DNA of 64,000 nt, taken from assembly GCF_004339015.1 (NCBI RefSeq), contig NZ_SMFQ01000004.1, positions 434,001-498,000 on the forward strand, read 5' to 3'. Positions 36,428-45,727 of the stretch are shown piece by piece. The position numbers and the translations under genes were made by a program. The notes under the pieces are model-generated. The model had not been told where the DNA came from. It made no database searches and saw only the letters and a list, made by a program, of their open reading frames with translations. Position 1 is the first letter of the stretch. Each line of letters opens with the position of its first letter. The stretch is from Cocleimonas flava (lineage in GTDB: Bacteria; Pseudomonadota; Gammaproteobacteria; Thiotrichales; Thiotrichaceae).

Positions 36428-37672
36428 TTAAAAGAACTTTTCTAGCTCTACCTGAATATAATCATCTTTGCTAAAGGTGTAAAAAGGATCATTCTCATCC
36501 ACATCGGTAAAAACCTGTCCTTCTATATTCAGCTTCATACCATTACCAATTCTTCGACTTGCTTCTAATCTCAAACTTTTTGAAGAGTTATCTAAATCGA
36601 CAAAAGCACCTGCTAACAACTCACTACTGTCTTCATCATTTAACGCCAGACGCGCACCAAAAAACAGATCGTTCTGAAAGGGAGCGTTGGCTACTTCTCC
36701 ACGCGAATCTCTATGGTATTCAGCCAGCAAACCCAGTTCTGCACCAGATTCTGAGATAGCGGGTAAGGTATATTCAAAACCACCCACCGCTGCAGAGTAA
36801 TCATCCCCCTTTCGCTTTCGATGTATCGCTTCTAACTTCCAGATGATAGCTTCCCCTGTGTATTGAAGATCTAAACCAAGCTGGGTAATTAACGGATAAT
36901 GTGGCACCAGAACTGCTTCCCCATTTTTCTGACCTATACGTAAATCCGGATCGCGCGAAGTACCGTCGAAGAGATGCACCCCAAAATCAAATTCGTCTAA
37001 CGACTCTGACCAACGCACCGCATAATCTATGTGTTTATCTTCAGAAGCTGACTCATACGTTGCAGCATCTGTATCGACCACCAACGGCGATCGAAACCGT
37101 CCATTAACACCCGAAAACGTCCTCTCGCGAAAATAAGGCAATACAAAGAAATCCACTGAACCCGTATCTGTGAGACGACTCACACGAAACATGGGCTGAC
37201 CGAGTTTATCCTCGCCATCGATCCCCTCAACACCATCGGTCTGATTAATAATATCTACTAGATGCTGCGACTCTGTTACACCCCAGAATTTTTTGCTGAT
37301 ACCAAGCTGATATTCCCAGTCTCCTTTACTCACCAGGTAATCTAGCTGACGGATATCACCATGGGTTCTTTCGTCGTCATTTTCATCCCAACGATAGAAA
37401 GGTGTGAAGGTAAACTGCTGGTCTTCATTATCCCACTTGTGTTTAAACTCAGGCAGAAAACTCAATGACACCCCCCCACTTTCGGCCTGTTTTTCATAAG
37501 CAGGATCGGTAGTAAACAAACGTCCTTCAACCGCAACATTGCCTGAGAGCTCAGCAGCAGTCACAGTAGAAGTGAACGCCAAAGCTGCAATAGACACAGC
37601 CAGTCTCTTTACTGATAGCGACAAATTACCCCCGAAACATTTGTTGAATAGATGTTGATTTTTTAAAGCCAT
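36428..37672 (-). CDS. Predicted outer-membrane beta-barrel protein of the MMPL locus
   Basis: A 414-residue exported protein with a signal peptide ending near TVTAA (about 39). The mature part alternates polar and hydrophobic residues in many short strands, ends in aromatic F (VELEKFF) as outer-membrane barrels do, and has few hydrophobic helices. I do not recognise a named family. It starts inside the end of the methyltransferase gene (10-base overlap) and lies last in the minus-strand group with the LolA-like and MMPL genes, suggesting an outer-membrane channel or acceptor for the exported lipid. A C6-TACTT repeat is embedded at 37469-37482, coding S-G-G-V-S. Confidence 0.65.
   Translation of the reverse strand: MALKNQHLFNKCFGGNLSLSVKRLAVSIAALAFTSTVTAAELSGNVAVEGRLFTTDPAYEKQAESGGVSLSFLPEFKHKWDNEDQQFTFTPFYRWDENDDERTHGDIRQLDYLVSKGDWEYQLGISKKFWGVTESQHLVDIINQTDGVEGIDGEDKLGQPMFRVSRLTDTGSVDFFVLPYFRERTFSGVNGRFRSPLVVDTDAATYESASEDKHIDYAVRWSESLDEFDFGVHLFDGTSRDPDLRIGQKNGEAVLVPHYPLITQLGLDLQYTGEAIIWKLEAIHRKRKGDDYSAAVGGFEYTLPAISESGAELGLLAEYHRDSRGEVANAPFQNDLFFGARLALNDEDSSELLAGAFVDLDNSSKSLRLEASRRIGNGMKLNIEGQVFTDVDENDPFYTFSKDDYIQVELEKFF
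37469..37482 (+). repeat. C6-TACTT dispersed repeat inside the barrel gene
   Basis: CACCCCCCCACTTT followed by CGGCCTGTTTTT, encoding E-S-G-G-V-S on the minus strand. The frame is intact, and the downstream T-tract is kept inside coding sequence. Confidence 0.8.
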
Positions 37673-38118
37673 CGTCTAACCCTGTTTTTATAGTCTAAAT
37701 ATTCGTTCGTAAATTTCTGCTCTAGCATGCGTTCTTCCGGCTTTATCTGCATCTCTGTAATGACCCAATAAAACGCAGGTAACATAATAAAAGGAGACAA
37801 ACTACCTAGCCATATACCGAAACCAAACAAGATAATTAACATACCAAGATACATAGGATTACGGCTATATTGATACAATCCCTTGGTGACAATACCAGAA
37901 GTATTTTCGGGTTTCATCGGATTGGGCGTGGTCTTCTTTTTCAAAAACAGTAATAACGACCAGACATCAAAACTCACTGCAATAACAATAATCACCAAAC
38001 CAATTTTGTTCCAGGGTGTTTGAATAATCTCGGCAACTGGCATGTATTTACTCAGTAACCACATGAGAATGGCAATACTGATCGCATAAACGGGTGGTGG
38101 GATTTTAAGTTGTAACAT
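37663..38118 (-). CDS. PEMT/ICMT-like membrane methyltransferase
   Basis: A 151-residue integral membrane protein with about four hydrophobic segments. The signature KGLYQYSRNPMYLGMLIILFGFGIWLGS followed by KPEERMLEQKFTNEYLDYKNRVRRWL matches the phospholipid/isoprenylcysteine methyltransferase superfamily, which binds SAM at the membrane face. Substrate unknown. It overlaps the barrel gene by 10 bases and lies 50 bases after the TfoX-N gene. The setting beside lipid-transport genes would fit lipid methylation, but this is inference. Confidence 0.82.
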   Translation of the reverse strand: MLQLKIPPPVYAISIAILMWLLSKYMPVAEIIQTPWNKIGLVIIVIAVSFDVWSLLLFLKKKTTPNPMKPENTSGIVTKGLYQYSRNPMYLGMLIILFGFGIWLGSLSPFIMLPAFYWVITEMQIKPEERMLEQKFTNEYLDYKNRVRRWL

Positions 38119-38168
38119 GTAAAAGCTTCCGTGCTTTTGGTTAAATTTGTCTTTTCTATTTCAGTATT

Positions 38169-38543
38169 TTACTGCGAACGGCTCGCTGCTTGTAACGCTT
38201 CTTTAGCCCATTCGTGCATTACATCCTGATCTTCAAAACAGCTTTCTGGGGCGGTATAAAATTTACGCACTTTAACCGTACCCGTTTTCTTTTCGTATTC
38301 AAAAGGCGTCATGCCCAGCGTTTCATATTTTGGACGACTTTGATCATCAACCACAAAATACAGAACATCATCGATAATCATTGCAAACTGGATTTCTTCC
38401 AACTGCTCCTGATACTCACCCTCTGGGCTCACCCGATAACGAGATCTTAACGATTTACCACCGAAGAATGCTTTAACACTGACATCAGGCACATCGCAGA
38501 GTAAATCCTGAATATATGCGAGATACTCTGCTGATACTGACAT
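38169..38543 (-). CDS. TfoX N-terminal-domain protein
   Basis: A 124-residue protein with the TfoX/Sxy N-terminal fold: VSVKAFFGGKSLR, then FAMIIDDVLYFVVDDQSRPKYETLGMTPFEYEKKTGTVKVRKFYTAPESCFEDQDVMHEWAKEAL. It lacks the C-terminal helical domain of full competence regulators such as E. coli Sxy, so a competence role cannot be assumed. It lies between the LolA-like and methyltransferase genes. Confidence 0.85.
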   Translation of the reverse strand: MSVSAEYLAYIQDLLCDVPDVSVKAFFGGKSLRSRYRVSPEGEYQEQLEEIQFAMIIDDVLYFVVDDQSRPKYETLGMTPFEYEKKTGTVKVRKFYTAPESCFEDQDVMHEWAKEALQAASRSQ

Positions 38544-38575
38544 AGACTTTTCTCAACGCCTTATTTCGTATACGT

Positions 38576-39355
38576 TTAACGCGCTAGTGACTTTTTATTG
38601 AAATCACGTTTTGATAAACCGGTTTTAAATTTGTAGTTAGTCCACTCTAAAGTGGTACTTTTACCCGTTTGATGGTTCTGCATTGCCATCAACGCTGGTC
38701 TCCAATGCTTACCTGCGTATTGTTTAAATCCAGTAGCATTTAAGGTCTTTAACAAAGAATTTTTACGATCATAGTACATCACTTTTACTGGTCGATAAGC
38801 CTGGGTATCAATCCACGTCACCTGCTTTGTGTAGCCGGAATATTTATACGCAGGAATGCGTTCAATCACATGACACTTCATGCCATTTCCGCACGGCTCT
38901 TCTTTGAGGTAGTTGTATGTAAATTTCTCGACTTCCTGTGATCCCAAATCTTCAAAGGCAAACTCACTCCCCATAAAAGGACCAGATTTGTTTTTCGAAT
39001 TAATTCGCTTAACACGCTTAAGTGCAGGAAGGTAAAGCCATTGATCATCAGGTTTTAAACCATGAGAAAAGGTCAGCATCGCCGTGCCTTTGACATCAGC
39101 CGGCTCATCGAATAAGGATAAAGACTTATCGCCATCACCCTTACCTTCTAAGGTTTTGATACGAATAATTCGACGGCTGGTTTTACCCGCACGGTTTTTC
39201 AAGGTCATTACCATATTCGCAGTGAAATCAGAAAAGCCCTGGTCACTGAGGTCTGCCGCTTTAGCAATTCTTAGCCCTTTTTCTGCAGGTGTTTCAGCAA
39301 ATACACCCAATGATGAAACAGTTAACAATGTCGCTAGTAACAGTTTGATTTTCAT
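38576..39355 (-). CDS. LolA-like outer-membrane lipoprotein-sorting family protein
   Basis: A 259-residue periplasmic protein (signal peptide 1-20, cleavage after VFA). The sequence GFSDFTANMVMTLKNRAGKTSRRIIRIKTLEGKGDGDKSLSLFDEPADVKGTAMLTFSHG and MGSEFAFEDLGSQEVEKFTYNYL is characteristic of the long LolA-fold family often encoded beside MMPL exporters. These proteins form an open half-barrel that can carry a lipid or acyl chain. It is not the housekeeping LolA. It lies 187 bases downstream of the MMPL gene. Confidence 0.85.
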   Translation of the reverse strand: MKIKLLLATLLTVSSLGVFAETPAEKGLRIAKAADLSDQGFSDFTANMVMTLKNRAGKTSRRIIRIKTLEGKGDGDKSLSLFDEPADVKGTAMLTFSHGLKPDDQWLYLPALKRVKRINSKNKSGPFMGSEFAFEDLGSQEVEKFTYNYLKEEPCGNGMKCHVIERIPAYKYSGYTKQVTWIDTQAYRPVKVMYYDRKNSLLKTLNATGFKQYAGKHWRPALMAMQNHQTGKSTTLEWTNYKFKTGLSKRDFNKKSLAR

Positions 39356-39542
39356 TCTCTCTCCAATTATTCATACTTTTTGTTAAGTCTTATCTATCCA
39401 ATTAAGACTCGATAATTACTTTGCAGTTCAATCACTGCGATAGTCGGTTCTTCTACTATCGAACCTTTTCTTTATATTCGTGTTCGTTTTGCAACGAATA
39501 CCTACGACCTTTTCATTTTATGATCTTTTTATACATTTCACA

Positions 39543-41915
39543 TTAAATCTGATTTTCACTAATGACAGCCGCAACAGGTTCTGTCACTTTTTTATCTTTG
39601 TTCAACCAGGCGTCCAGCTTTATAAGAAGTGGCGGTAACAACAAGAAATCAACAATCAACGCGATTGCGATAACTATCGCGGTTAGCAGCCCCATGCCTG
39701 AATTCAATTTAAAGGAGGATGTTGCTAACACCAAAAAGCCTGCAACCAATGCCACAGAGGTCACCCAAAGAGCCACGCCTACCGTAGAAAAGGCATAACG
39801 CACCGCATCTTCAGCACCCAATCCTTTTTCTCGTCTGGCGCGTAAATATTTAGATAAAAAGTGAATGGTATCGTCTACCACAATCCCCAACGTCATTGCT
39901 GTAACCACCGACAATGCCAAGCCAATCTCACCACTAATAAGCGCCCAGATACCAAATGCCATGCCGGCAGGGACAAGATTAGGGATTAAACTCAATAAAC
40001 CATATCGCCACGACTTCAGGGCAAAAACCAGAATCAACGAAATCAGCACTAAAGCGATGGTTGTTCCACTAATCATACTGATAATATTTTTCATACCAAT
40101 ATGGGCAAACATGATTGTAGGGCTAGCGCCAACTGCTTTCAGATGTGGCATATTCTGTTCCATCCACTGATCAACCCGGGTTTCCATCTCTAGCACTTGT
40201 TTTGTCGATATGGTCTTCAACGTCACGGTGATACGCGTACTCTTCTTATCGATATCGATCTGATTATTCAAATCCAGACCGAAGGGCAAAGACATTTCGT
40301 ATAGCAACAGATATTGCGCAGCCATTTCTCGGGATTCAGGTAGCTTGTAATAGCTCTTATCATCGCCGTGCATATTTTTATTTAAACGGGTGAAAGTATC
40401 CGTAACAGTATTAACATGAACCACTTCTGGTTGAGTATTTAGCCAATCCGTAAATTTCTTGATATTCACCAACACATCGGGATCGGAGATATCACCGGTG
40501 TTTTCTGTATTAATAGAATATTCGATATTATAAATACCGGTTAAATTTTGACTGATAAAATCAGTATCCCGACGAAACTCAATGCGTTCATCAAAGTACT
40601 CAACAAACACATCGTTTAATTCATTGATTGGAATAAGCGAAATCAAGACAACTGCGATTAAGCTCATACCTACTAACAGAGATTTTTGCTTCGCAATCAC
40701 CCATTCCGCAAACGAAGACATGATTTTTAAGGTGTGCGTATCTTTTTTCTTTTCCCTAATCGGTAAAAGAGTCGCTATTGCTGGCAGAAAGAATATAGAG
40801 AAGATAAATGCTGCAATTACTCCCATTGCGGCAACATTCCCCAGGTCGCGAAAAGGTGGCGCATCACTTGTATTAAGAGATAAGAAACCTATAGCAGTGG
40901 TGACGGAAGTCAAAAATACCGGCATAAAGTTGACCCTAAGACTTTCAACCATTGCCGTTTTCTTGTCAGACCCCTGACGAATTTCAGATAACCAGGTGGA
41001 AAGGATATGCACGCAATCCGCAACCGCCAGCGTCATAATAATGACGGGTGCAGACATCACAGGAGAAGACAGTTCGATTCCCAGCCAACCGGCTAAACCA
41101 AACGCTGTAATGACAGAAAACAAAATCACCAGCAAGGTCGTTAAGGTTCCGGAAACACTTCTTAACAATAAAAAGACGGTAATTAATATCAGCAATAACG
41201 CCATCGGCAAAAGATGTGACATATCGTAAATAGTCGCCTCACCAAAAGCATTATTCATCATTACGATGCCTGATAAATGAACGCTTAGTTCGGGGTATGT
41301 TTTTTCGATATAGCTTTTTAGTTCGCGGACAGAAGTAACCACTTCTGAAACTTGCTTAGTAGGGTCCGCAGCGATTGTTCCACCTTTACCATCGGGAATT
41401 TGTTTGGGAAATTCCATGGTGATATTGATAGCACTCACATGTGCTTTTTCTGATATCAAACGATGCAGTAATAGTGGCTCATTCAGCGCAATCGCTTTAA
41501 TACGAGTGAGCTCATCTGCATCCAGCTCACTCGCTTCCTCAAACAAATTAGCCACCGACATATCATCTTCTACAGATTCACTGTGTTGATAGTTTGATAG
41601 TGAATCGACTCGAATTGAATAAGGTGTTTGCCACGCTTTTTCGGTGACATCTTCTATTGCAGTGAGTGTTTCTGTTTTAAACACAACACCGTCTTTAGGC
41701 GCCAATACAAGGATGACATTGTCATTTTTGGTATAGGTATTTTGTAATTCTTCGAAGGCTTGTAAACGAGGATCATCTGCCGAGAAGAATATCCGGTAAT
41801 CGTTATTAAAAAATAGATTCTTAGCGCCAACACCCGCTAATAACATAAATAAAACAGACAGTATTAACAAAGCCCAACGAAATTGAATAACACTCTCAGC
41901 ATACTTCTTTACCAT
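39543..41915 (-). CDS. MMPL/RND-family exporter
   Basis: A 790-residue protein with two RND modules. Each has one transmembrane helix, a periplasmic domain (about 40-225 and 425-610) and a cluster of five helices (starting LLPMALLLILITVFLLLR and MISGTTIALVLISLILVF). Motifs LAVADCVHILSTWL and LGIVVDDTIHFLSKYLRARR hold the acidic residues used for proton coupling in MMPL proteins. This hydrophobe/lipid exporter family usually works with LolA-like periplasmic proteins. It follows the tetR gene by 10 bases, so the two are co-transcribed. Confidence 0.9.
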   Translation of the reverse strand: MVKKYAESVIQFRWALLILSVLFMLLAGVGAKNLFFNNDYRIFFSADDPRLQAFEELQNTYTKNDNVILVLAPKDGVVFKTETLTAIEDVTEKAWQTPYSIRVDSLSNYQHSESVEDDMSVANLFEEASELDADELTRIKAIALNEPLLLHRLISEKAHVSAINITMEFPKQIPDGKGGTIAADPTKQVSEVVTSVRELKSYIEKTYPELSVHLSGIVMMNNAFGEATIYDMSHLLPMALLLILITVFLLLRSVSGTLTTLLVILFSVITAFGLAGWLGIELSSPVMSAPVIIMTLAVADCVHILSTWLSEIRQGSDKKTAMVESLRVNFMPVFLTSVTTAIGFLSLNTSDAPPFRDLGNVAAMGVIAAFIFSIFFLPAIATLLPIREKKKDTHTLKIMSSFAEWVIAKQKSLLVGMSLIAVVLISLIPINELNDVFVEYFDERIEFRRDTDFISQNLTGIYNIEYSINTENTGDISDPDVLVNIKKFTDWLNTQPEVVHVNTVTDTFTRLNKNMHGDDKSYYKLPESREMAAQYLLLYEMSLPFGLDLNNQIDIDKKSTRITVTLKTISTKQVLEMETRVDQWMEQNMPHLKAVGASPTIMFAHIGMKNIISMISGTTIALVLISLILVFALKSWRYGLLSLIPNLVPAGMAFGIWALISGEIGLALSVVTAMTLGIVVDDTIHFLSKYLRARREKGLGAEDAVRYAFSTVGVALWVTSVALVAGFLVLATSSFKLNSGMGLLTAIVIAIALIVDFLLLPPLLIKLDAWLNKDKKVTEPVAAVISENQI

Positions 41916-41925
41916 GCTCTTTTTC

Positions 41926-42648
41926 CTAAGTTTTTTTAGTTGGCCGTAACGATTCTAATTGATCTATAAGACCCTGACCGCAACTCAGCAAGGCATCTTT
42001 ACTTTGCAAACTTTTAGCGTATCCCAGACACCCTTCTAGGGATGCAACAAACAACAATGAGGCTTGTTTGGAATCGACACTATTCTTGAAATTACCTGCC
42101 AGCTTTCCTCTTTCGCAAGCCGCTTCGATGGCTTCTTGCCACTCCGAATATACTTTTGAAATACGCTCTCTAAACCCTTCATCTATCGGTGACATTTCTT
42201 GAGCCAGATTATTCATCGGACAACCTAAGCGGATATCCGCATCAGTCATAATCTTAGAGGTATTGATCAAAATATCCTGAATCGTTCTGATCGGATCATC
42301 GGTTTGATTCAATGGTTCGATCCAGTTTTCTTTAATCGACTGAAAAATAAATTCATCAACCACCGCATAGCCAAGATCCATCTTATTTTTGAAATGATGG
42401 TATAGAGCACCCTTGGTGGTGCCGGTATTTTTAAGAATATTATTTAGAGAAGCCGCCTGAAAACCACAGTGATAGATTTCATTAAAGGCTGCAAGCAGGA
42501 TTTTTTCACGAGTAGCTGAGCTTTTACTTAAAGGCTCAGAACCTTCAGCGTCAGCGGAACACGGGCATAAACTTGACCATAATTTCCACCAGCTTTGGGG
42601 AGTTTCAATAGTTTTTGAAAGTGATTTCATTAATTCAGTACCATACAT
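41926..42648 (-). CDS. TetR/AcrR-family regulator of the MMPL locus
   Basis: A 240-residue regulator. The helix-turn-helix is REKILLAAFNEIYHCGFQAASLNNILKNTGTTKGALYHHFKNKMDLGYAV, preceded by an unusual 45-residue N-terminal extension with two nearby cysteines (LCPCSAD). A second ATG at 42630 would shorten it by six residues. The dyad CATACCGGTTGGTATG directly before the start is a classical TetR-type operator, so autoregulation together with the MMPL gene is likely. The effector is unknown. Confidence 0.9.
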   Translation of the reverse strand: MYGTELMKSLSKTIETPQSWWKLWSSLCPCSADAEGSEPLSKSSATREKILLAAFNEIYHCGFQAASLNNILKNTGTTKGALYHHFKNKMDLGYAVVDEFIFQSIKENWIEPLNQTDDPIRTIQDILINTSKIMTDADIRLGCPMNNLAQEMSPIDEGFRERISKVYSEWQEAIEAACERGKLAGNFKNSVDSKQASLLFVASLEGCLGYAKSLQSKDALLSCGQGLIDQLESLRPTKKT

Positions 42649-42649
42649 A

Positions 42650-42665
42650 CATACCGGTTGGTATG
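42650..42665 (-). promoter_or_regulatory. TetR operator of the MMPL operon
   Basis: CATACCGGTTGGTATG has perfect 6-bp arms around GGTT and abuts the tetR start codon. Similar sites are bound by AcrR-like repressors. Confidence 0.7.
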
Positions 42666-42710
42666 CAAACTTATGGTTTAGTCATTAATAAAAGCAATAA
42701 AACCCTCTGT

Positions 42711-42723
42711 AAGTAGGGGGGTG
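42711..42723 (-). repeat. C6-TACTT dispersed repeat
   Basis: AAGTAGGGGGGTG, reverse orientation, preceded on the plus strand by AAACCCTCTGT, which makes its flank like that of the copy at 11138. It lies between the Rieske-like gene and the tetR gene. Confidence 0.9.
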
Positions 42724-42751
42724 CTTGAATAATTAAGAATTCCGGTAGCAA

Positions 42752-43282
42752 TTATTCCCAGGCCCCTATTTTTATCAAATTACCATCAAAATAATGTGGC
42801 GGAATGGTTAATTGATAACTCAACTGATTCGGAAAAACGGGCAGTCCATTTTCATCAAAAACATTCTTGGAACAGGTATCATTAAACTCACCTTTGGCAT
42901 AATACAAAGGACAGTTACCCGAATCGCCATGATTTATGAAAACAAAATATTCTGGTTTGATTGATCGAGTCTCGGTTGATAAGGACTTATGCAAGGTATC
43001 TTTTGATGAGTCACTGCCCTCTTCTGATTGAGCTTTTTTAGTAAATTGCCGATAAAGCACTGCGGCTTCTTTTACTCCCCAACGCACTTTTCTTATTTCA
43101 CCTTTTCGCATATCGCTGATATCGATAGCAACCGTAGCAATTTGCTTTTCTTTTTTAACTTTCTGATTATTGTCTTGTTGATTGGTAAATAAAGAATTAA
43201 CAAATACCGCGATTAAAACGAATAAACCAACGAAAAATAATGATTTCAAAATAACGCGAAACAATAAACGACGGTTTTCCAT
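42752..43282 (-). CDS. Membrane-anchored Rieske-like protein lacking the cluster ligands
   Basis: A 176-residue protein from the ATG at 43282 (a GTG at 43291 is also possible) with one N-terminal transmembrane helix (about 10-30). The segment VAIDISDMRKGEIRKVRWGVKEAAVLYRQF resembles the strand region of Rieske iron-sulfur subunits, and PVFPNQLSYQLTIPPHYFDGNLIKIG resembles their C-terminal strands. Where the ligand motifs C-T-H-L-G-C and C-P-C-H-G should stand, it has INHGDSGNCPL and NDTCSKNVFD, so at least two ligands are lost and no 2Fe-2S cluster is expected. Function unknown. It is divergent from metG. Confidence 0.6.
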   Translation of the reverse strand: MENRRLLFRVILKSLFFVGLFVLIAVFVNSLFTNQQDNNQKVKKEKQIATVAIDISDMRKGEIRKVRWGVKEAAVLYRQFTKKAQSEEGSDSSKDTLHKSLSTETRSIKPEYFVFINHGDSGNCPLYYAKGEFNDTCSKNVFDENGLPVFPNQLSYQLTIPPHYFDGNLIKIGAWE

Positions 43283-43464
43283 AGAATGCACAAATCAAAA
43301 ATAAAACATTATAGTGAAAATACGAGATCAAAGAACGATAAACTACTGAAAAAGAAATACCAAATGATCACTAATGATACGCAATCCTTACTAGCGATTA
43401 ATACGCCAGTCTGTTAATTTACACGGTCTTTACTTCTTACAATTAGTCCTGAAAAATTAGCCTT

Positions 43465-45600
43465 ATGAATCCCGTTGAAAAACCACGCAAAATACTGATT
43501 ACCTCTGCTCTTCCTTATGCCAATGGACCGATCCATTTAGGCCATATGGTGGAGTATATCCAGACGGATATCTGGGCACGTTTCCAACGACTTCGAGGCA
43601 ATAGCTGCATCTTTGCTTGGGCTGATGACGCACACGGCACACCGATCATGTTGCGCGCTCAACAAGAAGGTATCGAGCCGCAGGAACTCATCGACAAAAT
43701 GAAGCAGGAACATGAGCGTGATTTCAATGATTTCCTGATCTCATACGACAACTTCCACACTACGCATTCTGAAGAAAATAAGTACTTCTCAGAAACCATT
43801 TATTTAGCCGCAAAAGCTAAAGGTAATATCGCGACCAAAACCATCAAACAGGCATACGACCCTGAAGCGAATATGTTTTTACCGGATCGCTTCATCAAAG
43901 GCGAATGCCCGAATTGTGGCACACCCGATCAATACGGTGATAACTGCGAGAGTTGTGGCGCAACTTATTCAACCACAGAAGTGGTTAACCCCTATTCTGT
44001 CGTTACTGGCGCAACCCCTATCGAAAAAGACAGTGAACATTATTTCTTTAAAATCAGCGACTATGCTGATTTTCTTAAAGAATGGGTAAATAGCGGCAGC
44101 GTTCAAAAAGAAATCGCTAACAAAATGAATGAATGGCTGGAAGACGGCCTGAATGATTGGGACATTTCTCGCGATGCACCTTACTGGGGCTTTAAAATTC
44201 CGGGTACTGAAGATAAATACTTTTATGTGTGGCTAGATGCGCCTATTGGCTATATCGCATCATTCAAAAACTACTGTGATCGTGAAGATGTCGATATCGA
44301 TTTCGATGAGTACTGGAGTGCAGAAAGAAACCAGAACAATGAAACCGAGCTGTATCATTTCATTGGTAAAGATATCGCTTACTTTCATACTCTATTCTGG
44401 CCCGCAGTTTTAAAATCAGCAGATATGCGTTTACCTACAGCCGTTTTCTGTCACGGTTTCTTAAACGTGAATGGTCAGAAAATGTCTAAATCACGCGGCA
44501 CCTTTATACAGGCACGCGTATTTCTTGATCACTTACCTGCTGAACCTTTGCGTTACTACTATGCGGCAAAACTAAGCAATACCGTTGACGATATCGACCT
44601 GAATTTAAAAGACTTCCAGCTACGTATTAATAGTGATCTGGTAGGAAAAGTCGTGAATATCGCCTCTCGTTGCGCAGGATTCATCAGCAAAAAGTTTGAT
44701 GGAAAACTGTCTGCTACGCTTGCAGATGAAGCCTTGTATCAGCAATTTATTGATGCCAGCGACTCAATCGCACAAGCCTACGAAGACCGCCGTTACAGTA
44801 AGGCAATGCGTGAAATCATGGCTTTAGCTGATCTTGCTAATCAATACGTTGATGAAAAACAGCCATGGGTCTTAGCTAAAGATGAAACACGCCAGCAGGA
44901 AGTACAAGATATCTGTTCCTTAGGTATCAATATGTTCCGCGCGATCATTACCTACTTAAAACCTGTGTTACCTGAGTTGGCTGCGAAATCAGAAGATTTC
45001 CTGAATGCTGGCGAATTAAGCTGGAATGATATAGCCACCCCCCTACTTTCAAGCGAAATTAAGAAATTCAGACCGCTAATGACGCGAATCGAAGAAGATA
45101 AAGTAGATGCCATGCTGGAAGCGAATAAACTACTTTTGGCTGAAGCGGCAACGTTACAGGCGAAAACCAATACAAACAACACTGAGAAAGATACGGATAC
45201 AAAAATGAGTGATGCTAGCGAATCTGCTACTAAGGCTACTAAAGAACAAGACCCAATCAGCCCAACCATCGAATTTGATGATTTCGCAAAGATTGATCTA
45301 CGTGTGGTTAAGATTCTAAAAGCAGAACATGTGGAAGGTGCTGATAAATTACTTCAGCTGACACTCGATCTGGGCGAAGGTGAAAGCAAAGGTCAGCGCA
45401 ACGTATTCGCAGGTATTAAATCTGCTTACGAGCCTGCTGAACTTGAAGGAAAGTTGACAGTCATGGTGGCTAATTTAGCACCACGAAAAATGCGTTTTGG
45501 TATGTCAGAAGGCATGGTATTAGCAGCCGGCCCTGGTGGCAAAGATATCTTCGTGCTTAATCCGGATGAAGGTGCTTTACCTGGAATGCGCGTTAAATAA
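43465..45600 (+). CDS. metG: Methionyl-tRNA synthetase
   Basis: A 711-residue class I synthetase. The HIGH-type motif is HLGH (24-27) and the second motif KMSKS lies at about 339-343. The zinc knuckle is C148-x2-C151 and C161-x2-C164. The C-terminal part is a tRNA-binding dimerisation domain ([32 protein letters not shown]), joined by a linker rich in T, K and E (about 565-600). It charges tRNA-Met. A C6-TACTT repeat is embedded at 45036-45049, coding A-T-P-L-L-S, where other MetG proteins also have PLL. Confidence 0.97.
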   Translation: MNPVEKPRKILITSALPYANGPIHLGHMVEYIQTDIWARFQRLRGNSCIFAWADDAHGTPIMLRAQQEGIEPQELIDKMKQEHERDFNDFLISYDNFHTTHSEENKYFSETIYLAAKAKGNIATKTIKQAYDPEANMFLPDRFIKGECPNCGTPDQYGDNCESCGATYSTTEVVNPYSVVTGATPIEKDSEHYFFKISDYADFLKEWVNSGSVQKEIANKMNEWLEDGLNDWDISRDAPYWGFKIPGTEDKYFYVWLDAPIGYIASFKNYCDREDVDIDFDEYWSAERNQNNETELYHFIGKDIAYFHTLFWPAVLKSADMRLPTAVFCHGFLNVNGQKMSKSRGTFIQARVFLDHLPAEPLRYYYAAKLSNTVDDIDLNLKDFQLRINSDLVGKVVNIASRCAGFISKKFDGKLSATLADEALYQQFIDASDSIAQAYEDRRYSKAMREIMALADLANQYVDEKQPWVLAKDETRQQEVQDICSLGINMFRAIITYLKPVLPELAAKSEDFLNAGELSWNDIATPLLSSEIKKFRPLMTRIEEDKVDAMLEANKLLLAEAATLQAKTNTNNTEKDTDTKMSDASESATKATKEQDPISPTIEFDDFAKIDLRVVKILKAEHVEGADKLLQLTLDLGEGESKGQRNVFAGIKSAYEPAELEGKLTVMVANLAPRKMRFGMSEGMVLAAGPGGKDIFVLNPDEGALPGMRVK
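45036..45049 (+). repeat. C6-TACTT dispersed repeat inside metG
   Basis: CACCCCCCTACTTT in coding sequence, read A-T-P-L-L-S with the codons ACC CCC CTA CTT. No T-tract follows here. The frame is intact. Confidence 0.75.
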
Positions 45601-45625
45601 CGAGCCAACCTCGTCGAACTGAAAT

Positions 45626-45706
45626 TCTAAAGTATGTTTAATCAATACGCATGAATGTTATGTGCGCTAACCTTATGCATATTATCAAAAACATACTTTA
45701 GATTTT
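45626..45706 (+). terminator. Terminator downstream of metG
   Basis: TCTAAAGTATGTTT (45626-45639) and AAACATACTTTAGA (45689-45702) are perfectly complementary around a long interior loop, followed by five T. It separates metG from the convergent hemerythrin gene. Confidence 0.7.
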
Positions 45707-45727
45707 TATAGTCCAATAGGACTTGAG

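Noticed and set aside
38169-38543. Calling the TfoX-N protein a competence regulator
   Set aside because: Only the N-terminal domain is present; such short proteins are widespread and not shown to control competence.
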